A stretch of DNA of 64,000 nt. Origin: Blautia glucerasea. Lineage in GTDB: Bacteria > Bacillota > Clostridia > Lachnospirales > Lachnospiraceae. The stretch lies in NCBI RefSeq assembly GCF_013304385.1, contig NZ_JAAITU010000005.1:62001-126000 (forward strand), written 5' to 3'. The notes beneath the pieces are model-generated. The model saw only the letters and a program-made list of their open reading frames with translations. It was not told where the DNA came from and did no database searches. The position numbers and the translations under genes were made by a program. This document shows positions 38,820-47,576 of the stretch, piece after piece. The first letter of the stretch is position 1. Each line of letters begins with the position of its first letter.

Positions 38820-39251
38820 TCATTCTTCAGTCTTTTCCTGTTCCTGCTCTTCTGGCTGTGCTTCAGTTTCTGCCTCTTCATTCAGATCTTTCACCAGATT
38901 GGCTCTGTCTGAAATGGATTTTTTGGCATTTCCTGCTGCAGCAGCTTCTTTTGCAAGACGGGCCTTTTCTTCGGCTTCTTTTGCACGCTTTTCTTTGTCA
39001 TCTTTGATCACGTTTTTACCGCCGTAGAAAAGCATACCTGCCCCGATCACCAGGAATGCAATACCTGCAACCATAAAGTACCAGGCACCCCCATCTACGC
39101 CATCAATGACATTTTTACACAACTTATAGCCTGTATAAAGCAGGTATATACCTGCCAGACACATCAGCATACAGCTTCGCACAGGCAGACCACTTTGATT
39201 CTGGTTTTCTTCGCCTGTATTTTGGTTTTCCTCTTTTCTTGGTTCTTCCAA
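38820..39251 (-). CDS. Small membrane protein with charged tail, unknown function
   Basis: 143 residues. An acidic/Gln-rich N-terminus, two hydrophobic segments (about 24-47, RSCMLMCLAGIYLLYTGYKL, and 57-77, AWYFMVAGIAFLVIGAGMLF), then a highly charged helical tail from about 80 rich in Lys, Glu and Ala and ending in a Glu/Gln-rich stretch, a likely coiled coil. I do not recognise a family. It is 18 bases from the ABC exporter gene and probably cotranscribed as the last gene of that operon. Confidence 0.75.
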   Translation of the reverse strand: MEEPRKEENQNTGEENQNQSGLPVRSCMLMCLAGIYLLYTGYKLCKNVIDGVDGGAWYFMVAGIAFLVIGAGMLFYGGKNVIKDDKEKRAKEAEEKARLAKEAAAAGNAKKSISDRANLVKDLNEEAETEAQPEEQEQEKTEE

Positions 39252-39269
39252 TCCCTTATCCTCCTTTAT

Positions 39270-41012
39270 TTATGACACAGCAAACTGACTTTCATACAGA
39301 CCTGCATAGAATCCTCCCTTTGCAAGCAGTTCTTCATGTCTGCCCTGCTCAATGATGTTCCCATCTTTCATTACAAGGATCCTGTCTGCTTCCTGTATGG
39401 TGGACAGACGGTGTGCAACGATAAAACTTGTTCTTCCTTCCATCAGCTCTGCAAAAGCCTGCTGGACCTTTATCTCTGTACGTGTATCGATAGATGAGGT
39501 AGCCTCATCCAGGATCAGCATAGTAGGACGCATCAACATGACGCGGGCAATGCACAGAAGCTGCTTCTGTCCCTGAGAAATATTACCACCGTCTTCTGTG
39601 ATCACAGTATCATACCCCTGGGGCATACGCTTAATAAAACTATGGGCATGGGCATGCTTTGCAGCTTGGATCACTTCCTCCATAGATGCATCCGGCTTAC
39701 CATATGCAATATTCTCACGAATCGTACCTGCTTTTAACCAGGTCTCCTGAAGTACCATACCAAAATTCCTGCGAAGGCTGTCTCTGGTAAGTTCTCTTAT
39801 AGGATGGCCGCTTACTACGATCTGTCCTTTATCCACATCATAGAATCTCATAAGAAGATTGATCATCGTAGTCTTTCCACATCCGGTAGGTCCTACAATG
39901 GCAATCCTCTGTCCTGGCTTTACATCAATGGAAATATTCTGAAGAAGCGGAACTTCTTTTCGGTAGGAAAAAGAAATGTTCTCCACATTTACACTTCCAT
40001 CTGCTTTTTCCAATTCTACAGCGTCAGCCACATCTGGCTCCTGTGCCGGTGTATCAATAAAATCAAAAATCCTTTTTGCACAGGCAAGAGCATTTTCCAG
40101 CTCTGTCACCACACCTGAAATCTCATTAAAAGGCTTTGTGTACTGATTGGCATAATTCAGGAAGCTGGTCAGCTGTCCCACACTCATACCGCCACGCATA
40201 ACCACAAAAGCTCCAAAAATCCCTACGCTGGTGTATACCAGGCCATTTACAAAACGGGTAGATGGATTTGTAATGGATGAAAAGAAAATAGCCTTGATCC
40301 CACATACACGAAGTTCTTCATTTACTTTTCCAAACCGTTCCCTGGCACGCTCCTCGTAGGAAAAAGCCTGTACCACCTTCTGGTTCCCCACAAGCTCTTC
40401 CACAAGGGAAGTCATCTCAGCCCGCTTCTCAGACTGCTCTTTAAACATCTGAAAGGTCCTGCCTGCAATAAAGCTGGCAACAAATAAAGAAACCGGTGTA
40501 AGCAAAATAACGATTAAAGAAATCTTCACACTGATGGACATCATAAAACCAATGGTTCCTAAAATGGTGATCACACCTGTAAAAAACTGGGTAAAGCCCA
40601 TAAGAAGACCATCGGAAAACTGACTTACATCTGCAACGATCCTGCTTAAAATATCACCAGGCTGGTTGCTGTCAATATAGGAAACCGGCACCTCCTGCAA
40701 ATGGGAAAATGCCTGACTGCGGATATCCTGTACCACTCCATAGGTTACCTGGTTTGTAAGAAGGTTCATGATCCATTGCGTGACAGCCGTTCCAAGCACA
40801 ACCATTGCCAAAGTACCAAGGATCCTGAGCAATGCTTTTGTTTTGATATTCCCGGGCCCGATAATGGTATCAACTCCCTCACCGATCAGAATAGGTGTAT
40901 ACAGGGTAAAAGCCACTGTAAAAAGAGCCATGAGAAGCATCAGGATGATCTTTCCTTTGTAAGGACTGATAAACTTCAACACCCTTCTCATTGTATCTTT
41001 GTTCTTTCCCAT
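39270..41012 (-). CDS. ABC exporter, ATPase-permease half (canonical nucleotide site)
   Basis: 580 residues: six membrane helices (about 15-310) then an ABC domain. Walker A is GPTGCGKTT, the signature is ISQGQKQLL and Walker B is MLILDEATSSID with the catalytic glutamate intact. The start overlaps the stop of the upstream half-transporter by one base. Together they resemble heterodimeric multidrug exporters of the YheH/YheI or BmrCD type; the natural substrate is unknown. Confidence 0.92.
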   Translation of the reverse strand: MGKNKDTMRRVLKFISPYKGKIILMLLMALFTVAFTLYTPILIGEGVDTIIGPGNIKTKALLRILGTLAMVVLGTAVTQWIMNLLTNQVTYGVVQDIRSQAFSHLQEVPVSYIDSNQPGDILSRIVADVSQFSDGLLMGFTQFFTGVITILGTIGFMMSISVKISLIVILLTPVSLFVASFIAGRTFQMFKEQSEKRAEMTSLVEELVGNQKVVQAFSYEERARERFGKVNEELRVCGIKAIFFSSITNPSTRFVNGLVYTSVGIFGAFVVMRGGMSVGQLTSFLNYANQYTKPFNEISGVVTELENALACAKRIFDFIDTPAQEPDVADAVELEKADGSVNVENISFSYRKEVPLLQNISIDVKPGQRIAIVGPTGCGKTTMINLLMRFYDVDKGQIVVSGHPIRELTRDSLRRNFGMVLQETWLKAGTIRENIAYGKPDASMEEVIQAAKHAHAHSFIKRMPQGYDTVITEDGGNISQGQKQLLCIARVMLMRPTMLILDEATSSIDTRTEIKVQQAFAELMEGRTSFIVAHRLSTIQEADRILVMKDGNIIEQGRHEELLAKGGFYAGLYESQFAVS

Positions 41013-42745
41013 TATCGGTTCACCTCCTGTTCTGATAATTGTGACAGACAGATCTCGCGGTAAACCTGACAGGATTCCATCAATTCTTTGTGTGTTCCTA
41101 CACCAGCCAATGCCCCGTCATCCAACACCAGGATCTTGTCAGCCTGTTTGATGGATGTTGCTCTCTGTGAAACAATAAATACGGTCATCCCCTTTGTCTG
41201 CTCATGAATCGCATGACGAAGGGCTGCATCTGTGGCAAAGTCAAGAGCAGAAGCACTGTCGTCCATAACCAGGATCTCAGGCTTTCCTACAAGAGCACGG
41301 GCAATCGTCAGCCTCTGTCTCTGGCCTCCGGAAAGGTTGGCACCACCCTGGCTGATCATGGTATCCAATTTTTCAGGCTTACTATCTACAAAATCCTTTG
41401 CCTGGGCAATGGAAAGAGCCAGATCGATCTGCTGGTCTGTTGCGTCTGCTTTGCCCCATTTCATATTATCACGGATGGTGCCTTTAAACAACACTGCATG
41501 CTGAGGAACCATTCCTATCTTTGTGCGAAGCTGTGCAAAAGGATATGCCTTTACAGAATTACCGTCGATCAGGATCTCTCCCTGTGTTACATCATAAAAT
41601 CTGGGGATCAGATTCACAAGGGTAGACTTTCCACAGCCTGTACCGCCAATGATACCTATGGTCTCCCCAGGCTTTGCTGTAAAGGAAATCCCTGTTAACG
41701 CCGGTACCTGACTGTCGGCATAGGTAAAGGTCACATTGCGAAACTCAACCCTTGCTGTATCTGCCTTATCCTTCTGTGCATTGGTGCCCTCATCTGTAAG
41801 AGTAGACTGGGTATCCAGCACCTCATTAATACGTACAGCAGAAGCCATGGCCTTTGTCACTGCAACGATCAGGTTGGCAAGCGCGATCAGTGCGATCAGG
41901 ATCTGGTTCATGTAATTTACAAGAGCCACTACCTCACCCTGACTGATAATCCCGTTTCCTACTTCGATCCCACCGTACCACAAAATAGCAATAATCGCAA
42001 AATTCATGATCACAGTTGTTGCCGGATTCAGAAGTGCGGAAATCTTTCCTGCACGGATCTGGATGGCTGTATACTGGTCATTTACTTCTGAAAAATCTTT
42101 GTTTTCTTCATACTGTCGTCCAAAAGCACGAACTACCCTGGCACCTACATGATTCTCCCTGGTGATCAGCGAAATCCGGTCCAGGGAAGCCTGTGCCTTT
42201 TTGTAAATAGGTACCGTCCATTTCATGATCAGGTAGATCACAATGGAGATCACAGGTACTGCGATCAGAAAAATAACCCCAATCCTTACATTAATAGTAA
42301 AGGACATGATCACTGCTCCCACCACAATAAAAGGTGAGCGCAGGAACAGACGCAGAACCATATTTACACCAGTCTGTGCCTGATTAATATCACTGGTGAT
42401 CCTGGTTACAAGCGTAGGTGTACCAAGCCGGTCAAGTTCCCGGTATGAAAGGCTGCTGATATGTGAAAACATCTCCCTGCGAAGAGCCGTACTAAAACCT
42501 GTGGCTGCCTTTGCAGCAAAATACTGTGCTGTAAGTGCACACACAAGTCCGATCATGCCTAACAGCACCATGATCACGCACTGATGCCAAATATAGGCAG
42601 AATCTTTATTCTTGATCCCTATGTCCATGATCCCGGCCACCACCAACGGAACGATCAGTTCAAAAGTAGCTTCCAGCATCTTAAACAAAGGAGCCAGAAA
42701 AGTTTCCTTCCCATAGCCTTTCAAAAACCGTATTAATTTTTTCAT
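41012..42745 (-). CDS. ABC exporter, ATPase-permease half (degenerate nucleotide site)
   Basis: 577 residues with the same membrane-plus-ATPase layout. Walker A is GGTGCGKST and the signature LSGGQRQRL is canonical, but Walker B reads ILVMDDSASALD, with Asp in place of the catalytic Glu. In heterodimeric exporters this asymmetry is typical: one composite site hydrolyses ATP, the other only binds it. It is 6 bases downstream of malQ, whose close packing may be incidental. Confidence 0.92.
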   Translation of the reverse strand: MKKLIRFLKGYGKETFLAPLFKMLEATFELIVPLVVAGIMDIGIKNKDSAYIWHQCVIMVLLGMIGLVCALTAQYFAAKAATGFSTALRREMFSHISSLSYRELDRLGTPTLVTRITSDINQAQTGVNMVLRLFLRSPFIVVGAVIMSFTINVRIGVIFLIAVPVISIVIYLIMKWTVPIYKKAQASLDRISLITRENHVGARVVRAFGRQYEENKDFSEVNDQYTAIQIRAGKISALLNPATTVIMNFAIIAILWYGGIEVGNGIISQGEVVALVNYMNQILIALIALANLIVAVTKAMASAVRINEVLDTQSTLTDEGTNAQKDKADTARVEFRNVTFTYADSQVPALTGISFTAKPGETIGIIGGTGCGKSTLVNLIPRFYDVTQGEILIDGNSVKAYPFAQLRTKIGMVPQHAVLFKGTIRDNMKWGKADATDQQIDLALSIAQAKDFVDSKPEKLDTMISQGGANLSGGQRQRLTIARALVGKPEILVMDDSASALDFATDAALRHAIHEQTKGMTVFIVSQRATSIKQADKILVLDDGALAGVGTHKELMESCQVYREICLSQLSEQEVNR

Positions 42746-42751
42746 TCTTTT

Positions 42752-44242
42752 TTATTGCTCCTGGATTCTTCCATAAATTTTTGTCATCCGGCGCATACGT
42801 TTGATGGTCTCTTCGTCAAACTGACCCTTTGTCAGTCTCCATTTCCAGTTGTTGCCTAAAGTAGATGGAGTATTCATCCTTGCTTCATTGCCCAGGCAAA
42901 GATAATCCTGTACTGGAATCACCGCCAGATCTGCCACACAGGACATGGCTTCACGGATCATCCCCCATACACACTCATCGGCACTTTTCCCTTTGCATCC
43001 TGTATATTCCCTGGCAAAAGCTGCATCATGACGACTTAAGTCACGGTACCAGCCCTTTGTGGTCTCATTATCATGAGTACCTGTATACACCACACAATTA
43101 TGATCATACTTATAAGTAAGATAAGCGCTATTCTCACTTTTGTCAAATGCAAATTGTAAAACCTTCATGCCGGGAAAACCGGATTTCTTCAGCATCTGAA
43201 GAACTGTATCTGTCAGGTATCCCAGATCCTCTGCAATCACATTCAAATGACGGATATTTTTTCTAAGGACTTTAAACAGTTCCAGTCCTGGACCCTGCTC
43301 CCACTTTCCGAATTCTGCGGTAGAATCACCATATGGAATCGCATAATATTCATCAAAACCACGGAAATGATCGATCCTGACCATATCATAAATTTCCATG
43401 CAATGGCTCATTCTCTGGATCCACCACTGATATCCTGTCTCTTTATGATAACCCCAGTTATAAAGAGGATTTCCCCACAACTGACCTGTTGCGGAAAAAG
43501 CATCCGGTGGACAGCCAGCTACCGCTACCGGCTGATTCTCTTCATCAAACTGGAACAGCAATGGATTGGCCCATGCATCTGCCCCATCAAAGGCTACATA
43601 GATTGGCAGATCTCCGATGATCTCCACGCCCTTTTTGTTGGCATAAGTCTTCAGTGCACTCCACTGTTTGTAAAACCAGTACTGCTGGAAACGGTAGAAC
43701 TGGATCTCATCAGCCAGACGCTCCTTTGCCTGATCCATGGCCTGCGGATCACGTACCTTTAACTCCTTTGGCCATTCATTCCAGCCAATATTGTCTTGCT
43801 CATTTTTGATAGCCATATAAAGGCAGTAGTCCTCAAGCCAGAAGCTATGCTTCTTTACAAATTCCTGGAAATCTGCGTCTTCTTCACAGTTATATTTCTC
43901 GTATGCTTTTCTCAGCAGACGAAAACGGGAATTGTACATCTTTTCATAATCTACGTAACTTTCACTTCCGCCCCAGTCGCAGCTGCTGCATTCCTCTTCT
44001 GTAAGAAGTCCAAGAGAGATAAATGCTTCAAGATCTATAAAATAAGGATTTCCTGCAAATGTGGAAAAGGCCTGATATGGGGAATCTCCATATCCGGTAG
44101 GTCCCAACGGCAGGATCTGCCAGTATTTCTGTCCTCCTTTTGCAATCTGGTCTACAAATTCATAAGCTTCTTTTGAAAAGCATCCGATCCCGTAATCGGA
44201 TGGAATGCTGGATATCGGAAGTAATACTCCACTGGCTCTCAT
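42752..44242 (-). CDS. malQ: 4-alpha-glucanotransferase (GH77, amylomaltase)
   Basis: 496 residues. It transfers alpha-1,4-glucan segments in maltodextrin or glycogen metabolism. The nucleophile Asp lies in MVRIDHFRGFDEYYAIPYG (about residue 290), the acid/base Glu in NVIAEDLGYL (about 340) and the third carboxylate in YTGTHDNETTKGW (about 390). The start is the ATG at 44240-44242 (MRASGVLLPISSIPSDYGIG) with AGGAGG 8 bases upstream; the open frame extends 41 codons further without support. Confidence 0.96.
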   Translation of the reverse strand: MRASGVLLPISSIPSDYGIGCFSKEAYEFVDQIAKGGQKYWQILPLGPTGYGDSPYQAFSTFAGNPYFIDLEAFISLGLLTEEECSSCDWGGSESYVDYEKMYNSRFRLLRKAYEKYNCEEDADFQEFVKKHSFWLEDYCLYMAIKNEQDNIGWNEWPKELKVRDPQAMDQAKERLADEIQFYRFQQYWFYKQWSALKTYANKKGVEIIGDLPIYVAFDGADAWANPLLFQFDEENQPVAVAGCPPDAFSATGQLWGNPLYNWGYHKETGYQWWIQRMSHCMEIYDMVRIDHFRGFDEYYAIPYGDSTAEFGKWEQGPGLELFKVLRKNIRHLNVIAEDLGYLTDTVLQMLKKSGFPGMKVLQFAFDKSENSAYLTYKYDHNCVVYTGTHDNETTKGWYRDLSRHDAAFAREYTGCKGKSADECVWGMIREAMSCVADLAVIPVQDYLCLGNEARMNTPSTLGNNWKWRLTKGQFDEETIKRMRRMTKIYGRIQEQ

Positions 44243-44328
44243 TTGTTGTTCCTCCTGTTTATTAAAATTGACATACCGATTAATTATAACAATCCCATGA
44301 TTGCAGGTCAATATTGCTATTTTTAGCT

Positions 44329-44508
44329 TTATGTAAGAAATCCATGAAACTGGGAAACATGACAAATGCAGGCAGAGGGAAACCTATCCTCTGCCTGTGA
44401 CCATACCAGCTCGCCCTGCCTATCATCACTGGATGCTTTTTTACCACAGCTTACCAGAAAAGCTACACATACCAGCACAAGAAGCAGGATCCATCCTTTT
44501 TTCTTCAT
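44329..44508 (-). CDS. Possible small lipoprotein
   Basis: A 59-codon frame. It begins MKKKGWILLLVLVCVAFLVS and then CGKKASSDDR, a textbook lipoprotein signal peptide with lipobox VSC at residue 21. AAGGGG precedes the ATG. The mature part is short, and an inverted repeat (44369-44396, GGCAGAGG with CCTCTGCC) lies within its second half. It may be a real small lipoprotein, the stump of a longer one, or a leader upstream of malQ. No family is recognised. Confidence 0.5.
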   Translation of the reverse strand: MKKKGWILLLVLVCVAFLVSCGKKASSDDRQGELVWSQAEDRFPSACICHVSQFHGFLT

Positions 44509-44575
44509 CTGTTTTCCCCTTTTGGATTGTTTCTATACCTTCATTATTTGCAAACAGATGTTTCTTTATTCATTT

Positions 44576-45505
44576 TTAAAAAAGTTTCTTTTTGATATAT
44601 ACGGAAATATCGTGGTAAACTTTTTCTTTTCCTTTTTCATTAAGGATCTCATGACGCATTCCAGGATATATTTTCCCTTTTACATCCAGATACCCGGCGT
44701 GACGCATAGCCTGCACGGATTTTGCAAAATGACGCACATTGACCATACAAGGATCATCCCCTCCGCTGATAAACAGTACTGGCATTTTAGGCTTTCTGCA
44801 TTCCCAATGTTTTACATCGTAAGCCCGTTTCATTAGTTCAAATAAAGTAATAAAACCATCATCTGTAAAGGTAAAACCACAGTAGTCTGACTGGTGATAA
44901 GCATCACATACTTCCTTGTCTGAGCAGATCCAGTCCTTACACTGCTCATCTTTCAGGAATTTTGCATAATAAGAAGCAAAGGACATTGTCTCTAAAAGCT
45001 TGCTTTTATGATCCATCCCGCAAAGCTTCCCCTCTACTTTTGCTATGGCTGTGCCTAATGGCCTGGCTACATTTTTACTTGGAGAGCCACATACGATCAG
45101 CATATCCATACAATCATCATGCTCTCTTGTGTAAGCACGTACTGCCAGTGATCCCATGCTGTGCCCCATCAGGATCAGGGGCAGATCCGGAAATCTTTCT
45201 CTTAGTCCCTGGTTCACAGTATGAATGTCTAACAAAAGTGCATCTGCACCGCCACCATACATGTGCCCCAGGTCTTCTTTTCTCCGCACACTTTTCCCAT
45301 GGCCTCTGTGATCATGGATGATCGTCAAAAAGCCTTGCTGTGTCATGTATTCCATAAATGGAAGATATCGTTCTTTGTGTTCGGCCATGCCATGGACCAG
45401 CTGCAGGATTCCTTTGTAAGGGTGTGCATTCGGAATCAAAGCAAGTACCGAGATCTCCAGCCCGTCTGCCTGGGAATAAAAGCTTCCTTCATATTTTTTG
45501 CTCAT
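44576..45505 (-). CDS. Alpha/beta hydrolase (lysophospholipase/monoacylglycerol-lipase-like)
   Basis: 309 residues, one alpha/beta-hydrolase domain of the Hydrolase_4 type. The nucleophile elbow is LILMGHSMGSLAV (about residue 112), the acid is in FISGGDDPCMVN (about 250) and the His in YPGMRHEILNE (about 285). HDHRGHGKS and LVHGMAEHKERY are typical of monoglyceride-lipase-like enzymes. No signal peptide. The substrate is not predictable. Confidence 0.88.
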   Translation of the reverse strand: MSKKYEGSFYSQADGLEISVLALIPNAHPYKGILQLVHGMAEHKERYLPFMEYMTQQGFLTIIHDHRGHGKSVRRKEDLGHMYGGGADALLLDIHTVNQGLRERFPDLPLILMGHSMGSLAVRAYTREHDDCMDMLIVCGSPSKNVARPLGTAIAKVEGKLCGMDHKSKLLETMSFASYYAKFLKDEQCKDWICSDKEVCDAYHQSDYCGFTFTDDGFITLFELMKRAYDVKHWECRKPKMPVLFISGGDDPCMVNVRHFAKSVQAMRHAGYLDVKGKIYPGMRHEILNEKGKEKVYHDISVYIKKKLF

Positions 45506-45600
45506 GTTCTTCCCCTTTCTGCGCCTTGTGTAGATATTAATTATTATAAAGGTGCTGCGTTGCCATTGTCAACGGATTCTGGTATAATGGGGGCGGTTGG

Positions 45601-45911
45601 GATACAGTAAAGTAACGATTGGCAAATGTTTCGTTGAGTTATCGAGACGTGTGTAATAATAAAATAATAATGCAGAAAAGATATGTCTTATATATCAGGG
45701 CTTCGTTTTCGGATTTCTCCCGTACGCTTATTATCTCTGTCATTTGCCAAACTCACGCCTACGGCGTTCAGACACGGCAAATAACAGAGAAGCTAGCCCG
45801 GTCGAAATCTGCGAAAGCCTCGCATGATATATAATCCATATACTTTTCTGCTTATACCGAACACTACTCTGTATCAAATGTTCAGTTTGCCAATGGTTAT
45901 TTTACTGTATC
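45601..45911. repeat. 311-bp foldback (MITE-like) element
   Basis: The ends 45601-45626 and 45886-45911 are inverted repeats matching at 24 of 26 positions. Further in, TGCAGAAAAG (45671) pairs with CTTTTCTGC (45843), TCTCTGT-ATTTGCC (45734-45748) with GGCAAAT-ACAGAGA (45776-45790), and the centre is CGCC-TAC-GGCG (45756-45766). Almost the whole element is thus one imperfect palindrome. It carries no credible gene and fills the gap between the hydrolase and the tandem-repeat protein. No clear target-site duplication was seen. Confidence 0.8.
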
Positions 45912-45955
45912 TGTGGTATGATTTGTTGACTGTGTAAATTTTATCAGGAGGTATT

Positions 45956-47392
45956 ATGGACGATAATAAATACGATGAGCAGTTAGGTGATATGGCTGAG
46001 GAGGACAATAGCGTCCCGGATATTGAAAACAATGAGAACACCCCAGATATTGAAGATAACGAGAACACCCCAGAGGTTAAAGATAACGAGAACACCCCAG
46101 AGGTTGAAGATGACGGTTACACCCCAGAGGTTAAAGATAACGAGAACACCCCAGAGGTTGAAGATGACGGTTACACCCCAGAGGTTAAAGATAACGAGAA
46201 CACCCCAGAGGTTGAAGATGACGGTTACACCCCAGAGGTTGAAGATGACGATTACACCCCGGATGTTGAAGATGAGACTGAAGAATCTGACGCCGAGGAT
46301 AAGGATGTAACGGTTGATGAGCCAGTTTTATCGGGGCGAAAGCGCAAGAAAAAGAAGCGTACTGGTCTGATTTTGTTTTTGCTGGTTCTGATTCTGGCAG
46401 CTGGCGGGGCTGTCGGTTATTATATGTATCTGCGCACTCAGCCTCAGGAGGCTGTGGAGGAATATCTGTCAGCTGTTCAAAGGCTTGATTTTACCGCAAT
46501 GGAGGGTATGCTGCAGAGCAATGACCTTTCTGCACTGGATGATGCTGATCTGCGAAATGAAGCTTATACAGAGTTTTTCAAAAGCATTAACGAGAAGATG
46601 ACCTTCAAGATCATCCGTAATGATTTCAGCCTGAATAACGGTACTGCCCGGATCACTGCCCGGATCCATTATATTGACGGCACTGAGATTTATAAGGAAA
46701 CCGTCATCGAGTTTCTCCGTCAGATTGCTTCTAAGGCTCTTTCCGGCGAAAGTCCCACTCAGGAGGATGCTCAGACTCAGCTTGCTTCCATCCTTTGTGA
46801 AAAAGTAAAAACCACAACACCGGTTTACAGTGAAACAGATATTCTTTATCCGGTGATCAAAACGGATGATACCTGGAAGATTGTTTCCCTGGATGATGCA
46901 ACGGTAAAGCTTATGTCTGCCAATGTTAAAAATATAGAAAATGAGATCAACCAGACTTTGGACGGCTCAGCGCAAAATACGTCAGATGATCCTGCTGCTT
47001 CCGGTACCGATGGAAGCCAGACAGATTCTATTGACATGACAACTACTAATTTCCAGATCCGTTATACCAGACATCAGACAACAAATGATTATGCAGGAAA
47101 TCCCTGTCTGCTTGTTTACTATGATTACACAAACCTGAGTTCTGTACCTTCCAGTGCAATGGTGGATGTTTCTCTTAGTGCTTACCAGAATGACACGGTT
47201 TTGTCCGCTGCTATTCCGGATACCAATGATGATGCCCTTGACCATTATATGGCTGAGATCCAGCCTGGTGAAACGGTCAGCGTATGCCAGGCCTTTTCCC
47301 TGAATGATACCAGTGATGTTACTCTGGTCGCTGGAGAAGGTTTAAGCTTCGGCGGCGGTGCTACTACTTCCCAGATTCTAAAGTTGCAATAA
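45956..47392 (+). CDS. Membrane protein with acidic tandem repeats and DUF5067-like C-terminus
   Basis: 478 residues. The N-terminus (about 21-110) is ten 9-residue acidic units of the form PEVEDDGYT or PEVKDNENT. A basic stop-transfer patch (GRKRKKKKR, about 127-135) and one membrane helix (LILFLLVLILAAGGAVGYYMY) follow, so the repeats face the cytoplasm and the rest is outside. The middle part resembles small stress-type extracellular domains; the last 130 residues (FQIRYTRHQTTNDYAGNPCL, LVYYDYTNLSS) look like DUF5067. AGGAGG precedes the ATG. Function unknown. Confidence 0.85.
   Translation: MDDNKYDEQLGDMAEEDNSVPDIENNENTPDIEDNENTPEVKDNENTPEVEDDGYTPEVKDNENTPEVEDDGYTPEVKDNENTPEVEDDGYTPEVEDDDYTPDVEDETEESDAEDKDVTVDEPVLSGRKRKKKKRTGLILFLLVLILAAGGAVGYYMYLRTQPQEAVEEYLSAVQRLDFTAMEGMLQSNDLSALDDADLRNEAYTEFFKSINEKMTFKIIRNDFSLNNGTARITARIHYIDGTEIYKETVIEFLRQIASKALSGESPTQEDAQTQLASILCEKVKTTTPVYSETDILYPVIKTDDTWKIVSLDDATVKLMSANVKNIENEINQTLDGSAQNTSDDPAASGTDGSQTDSIDMTTTNFQIRYTRHQTTNDYAGNPCLLVYYDYTNLSSVPSSAMVDVSLSAYQNDTVLSAAIPDTNDDALDHYMAEIQPGETVSVCQAFSLNDTSDVTLVAGEGLSFGGGATTSQILKLQ
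46016..46285 (+). repeat. Coding tandem repeat, 27-bp units with a 54-bp higher-order period
   Basis: Ten 27-base units encode 9 residues each. Two unit types alternate, and the 54-base pair starting GATAACGAGAACACCCCAGA recurs identically at 46082, 46136 and 46190. Near-identity at silent sites indicates recent expansion by slippage or unequal crossing-over. Confidence 0.95.
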
Positions 47393-47576
47393 TTCAAGTC
47401 GAGCAGCCGCGAGACTTGGCGCGTGATTCTGGTCAGCGTAAGCTGACATATTCTTTACAGAATCACTGCGCATCCTTGCGGAGCGTTTATCTCAGTCGGA
47501 GATTGGACTCCCACTGAGACGAACTTGCTGTTACTCACCACCTGAAAGAGGTGGGAGTCTTCTCGACTGAGATAAA
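47393..47576 (+). repeat. Composite structured intergenic repeat (modules M1', M2, M3 and a long hairpin)
   Basis: It starts at the base after a stop codon. 47393-47423 is M1' (CAAGTC/GACTTG stem then GGCGCG). 47424-47465 is M2: TGATTCTG/CAGAATCA enclosing GTCAGC/GCTGAC and the bulge ATATTCTTTA. 47466-47485 is M3 (CGCATCCTTGCGGAGCG). 47486-47576 is a hairpin with a perfect 13-bp base (TTTATCTCAGTCG/CGACTGAGATAAA) and inner GACTCCCAC/GTGGGAGTC and CACCT/AGGTG stems. M2 matches 17434-17477 in structure but not in paired sequence. Confidence 0.85.

Noticed and set aside
45619-45834. A 71-codon frame inside the foldback element
   Set aside because: It spans the palindrome centre, has no supporting start signal and is explained by the inverted repeat.
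46016-46285. Regular repeats resembling a CRISPR array
   Set aside because: The units are head-to-tail without unique spacers, are in frame and code for an acidic repeat.
45987-46310. A 107-codon repetitive frame rich in Arg, Thr, Pro
   Set aside because: It is the +1 frame of the tandem repeat in the real gene at 45956, which has a ribosome binding site, membrane helix and domains.
47393-47576. Possible CRISPR or phage attachment site
   Set aside because: Only single copies of each hairpin occur, with no spacer periodicity, and no integrase is nearby.
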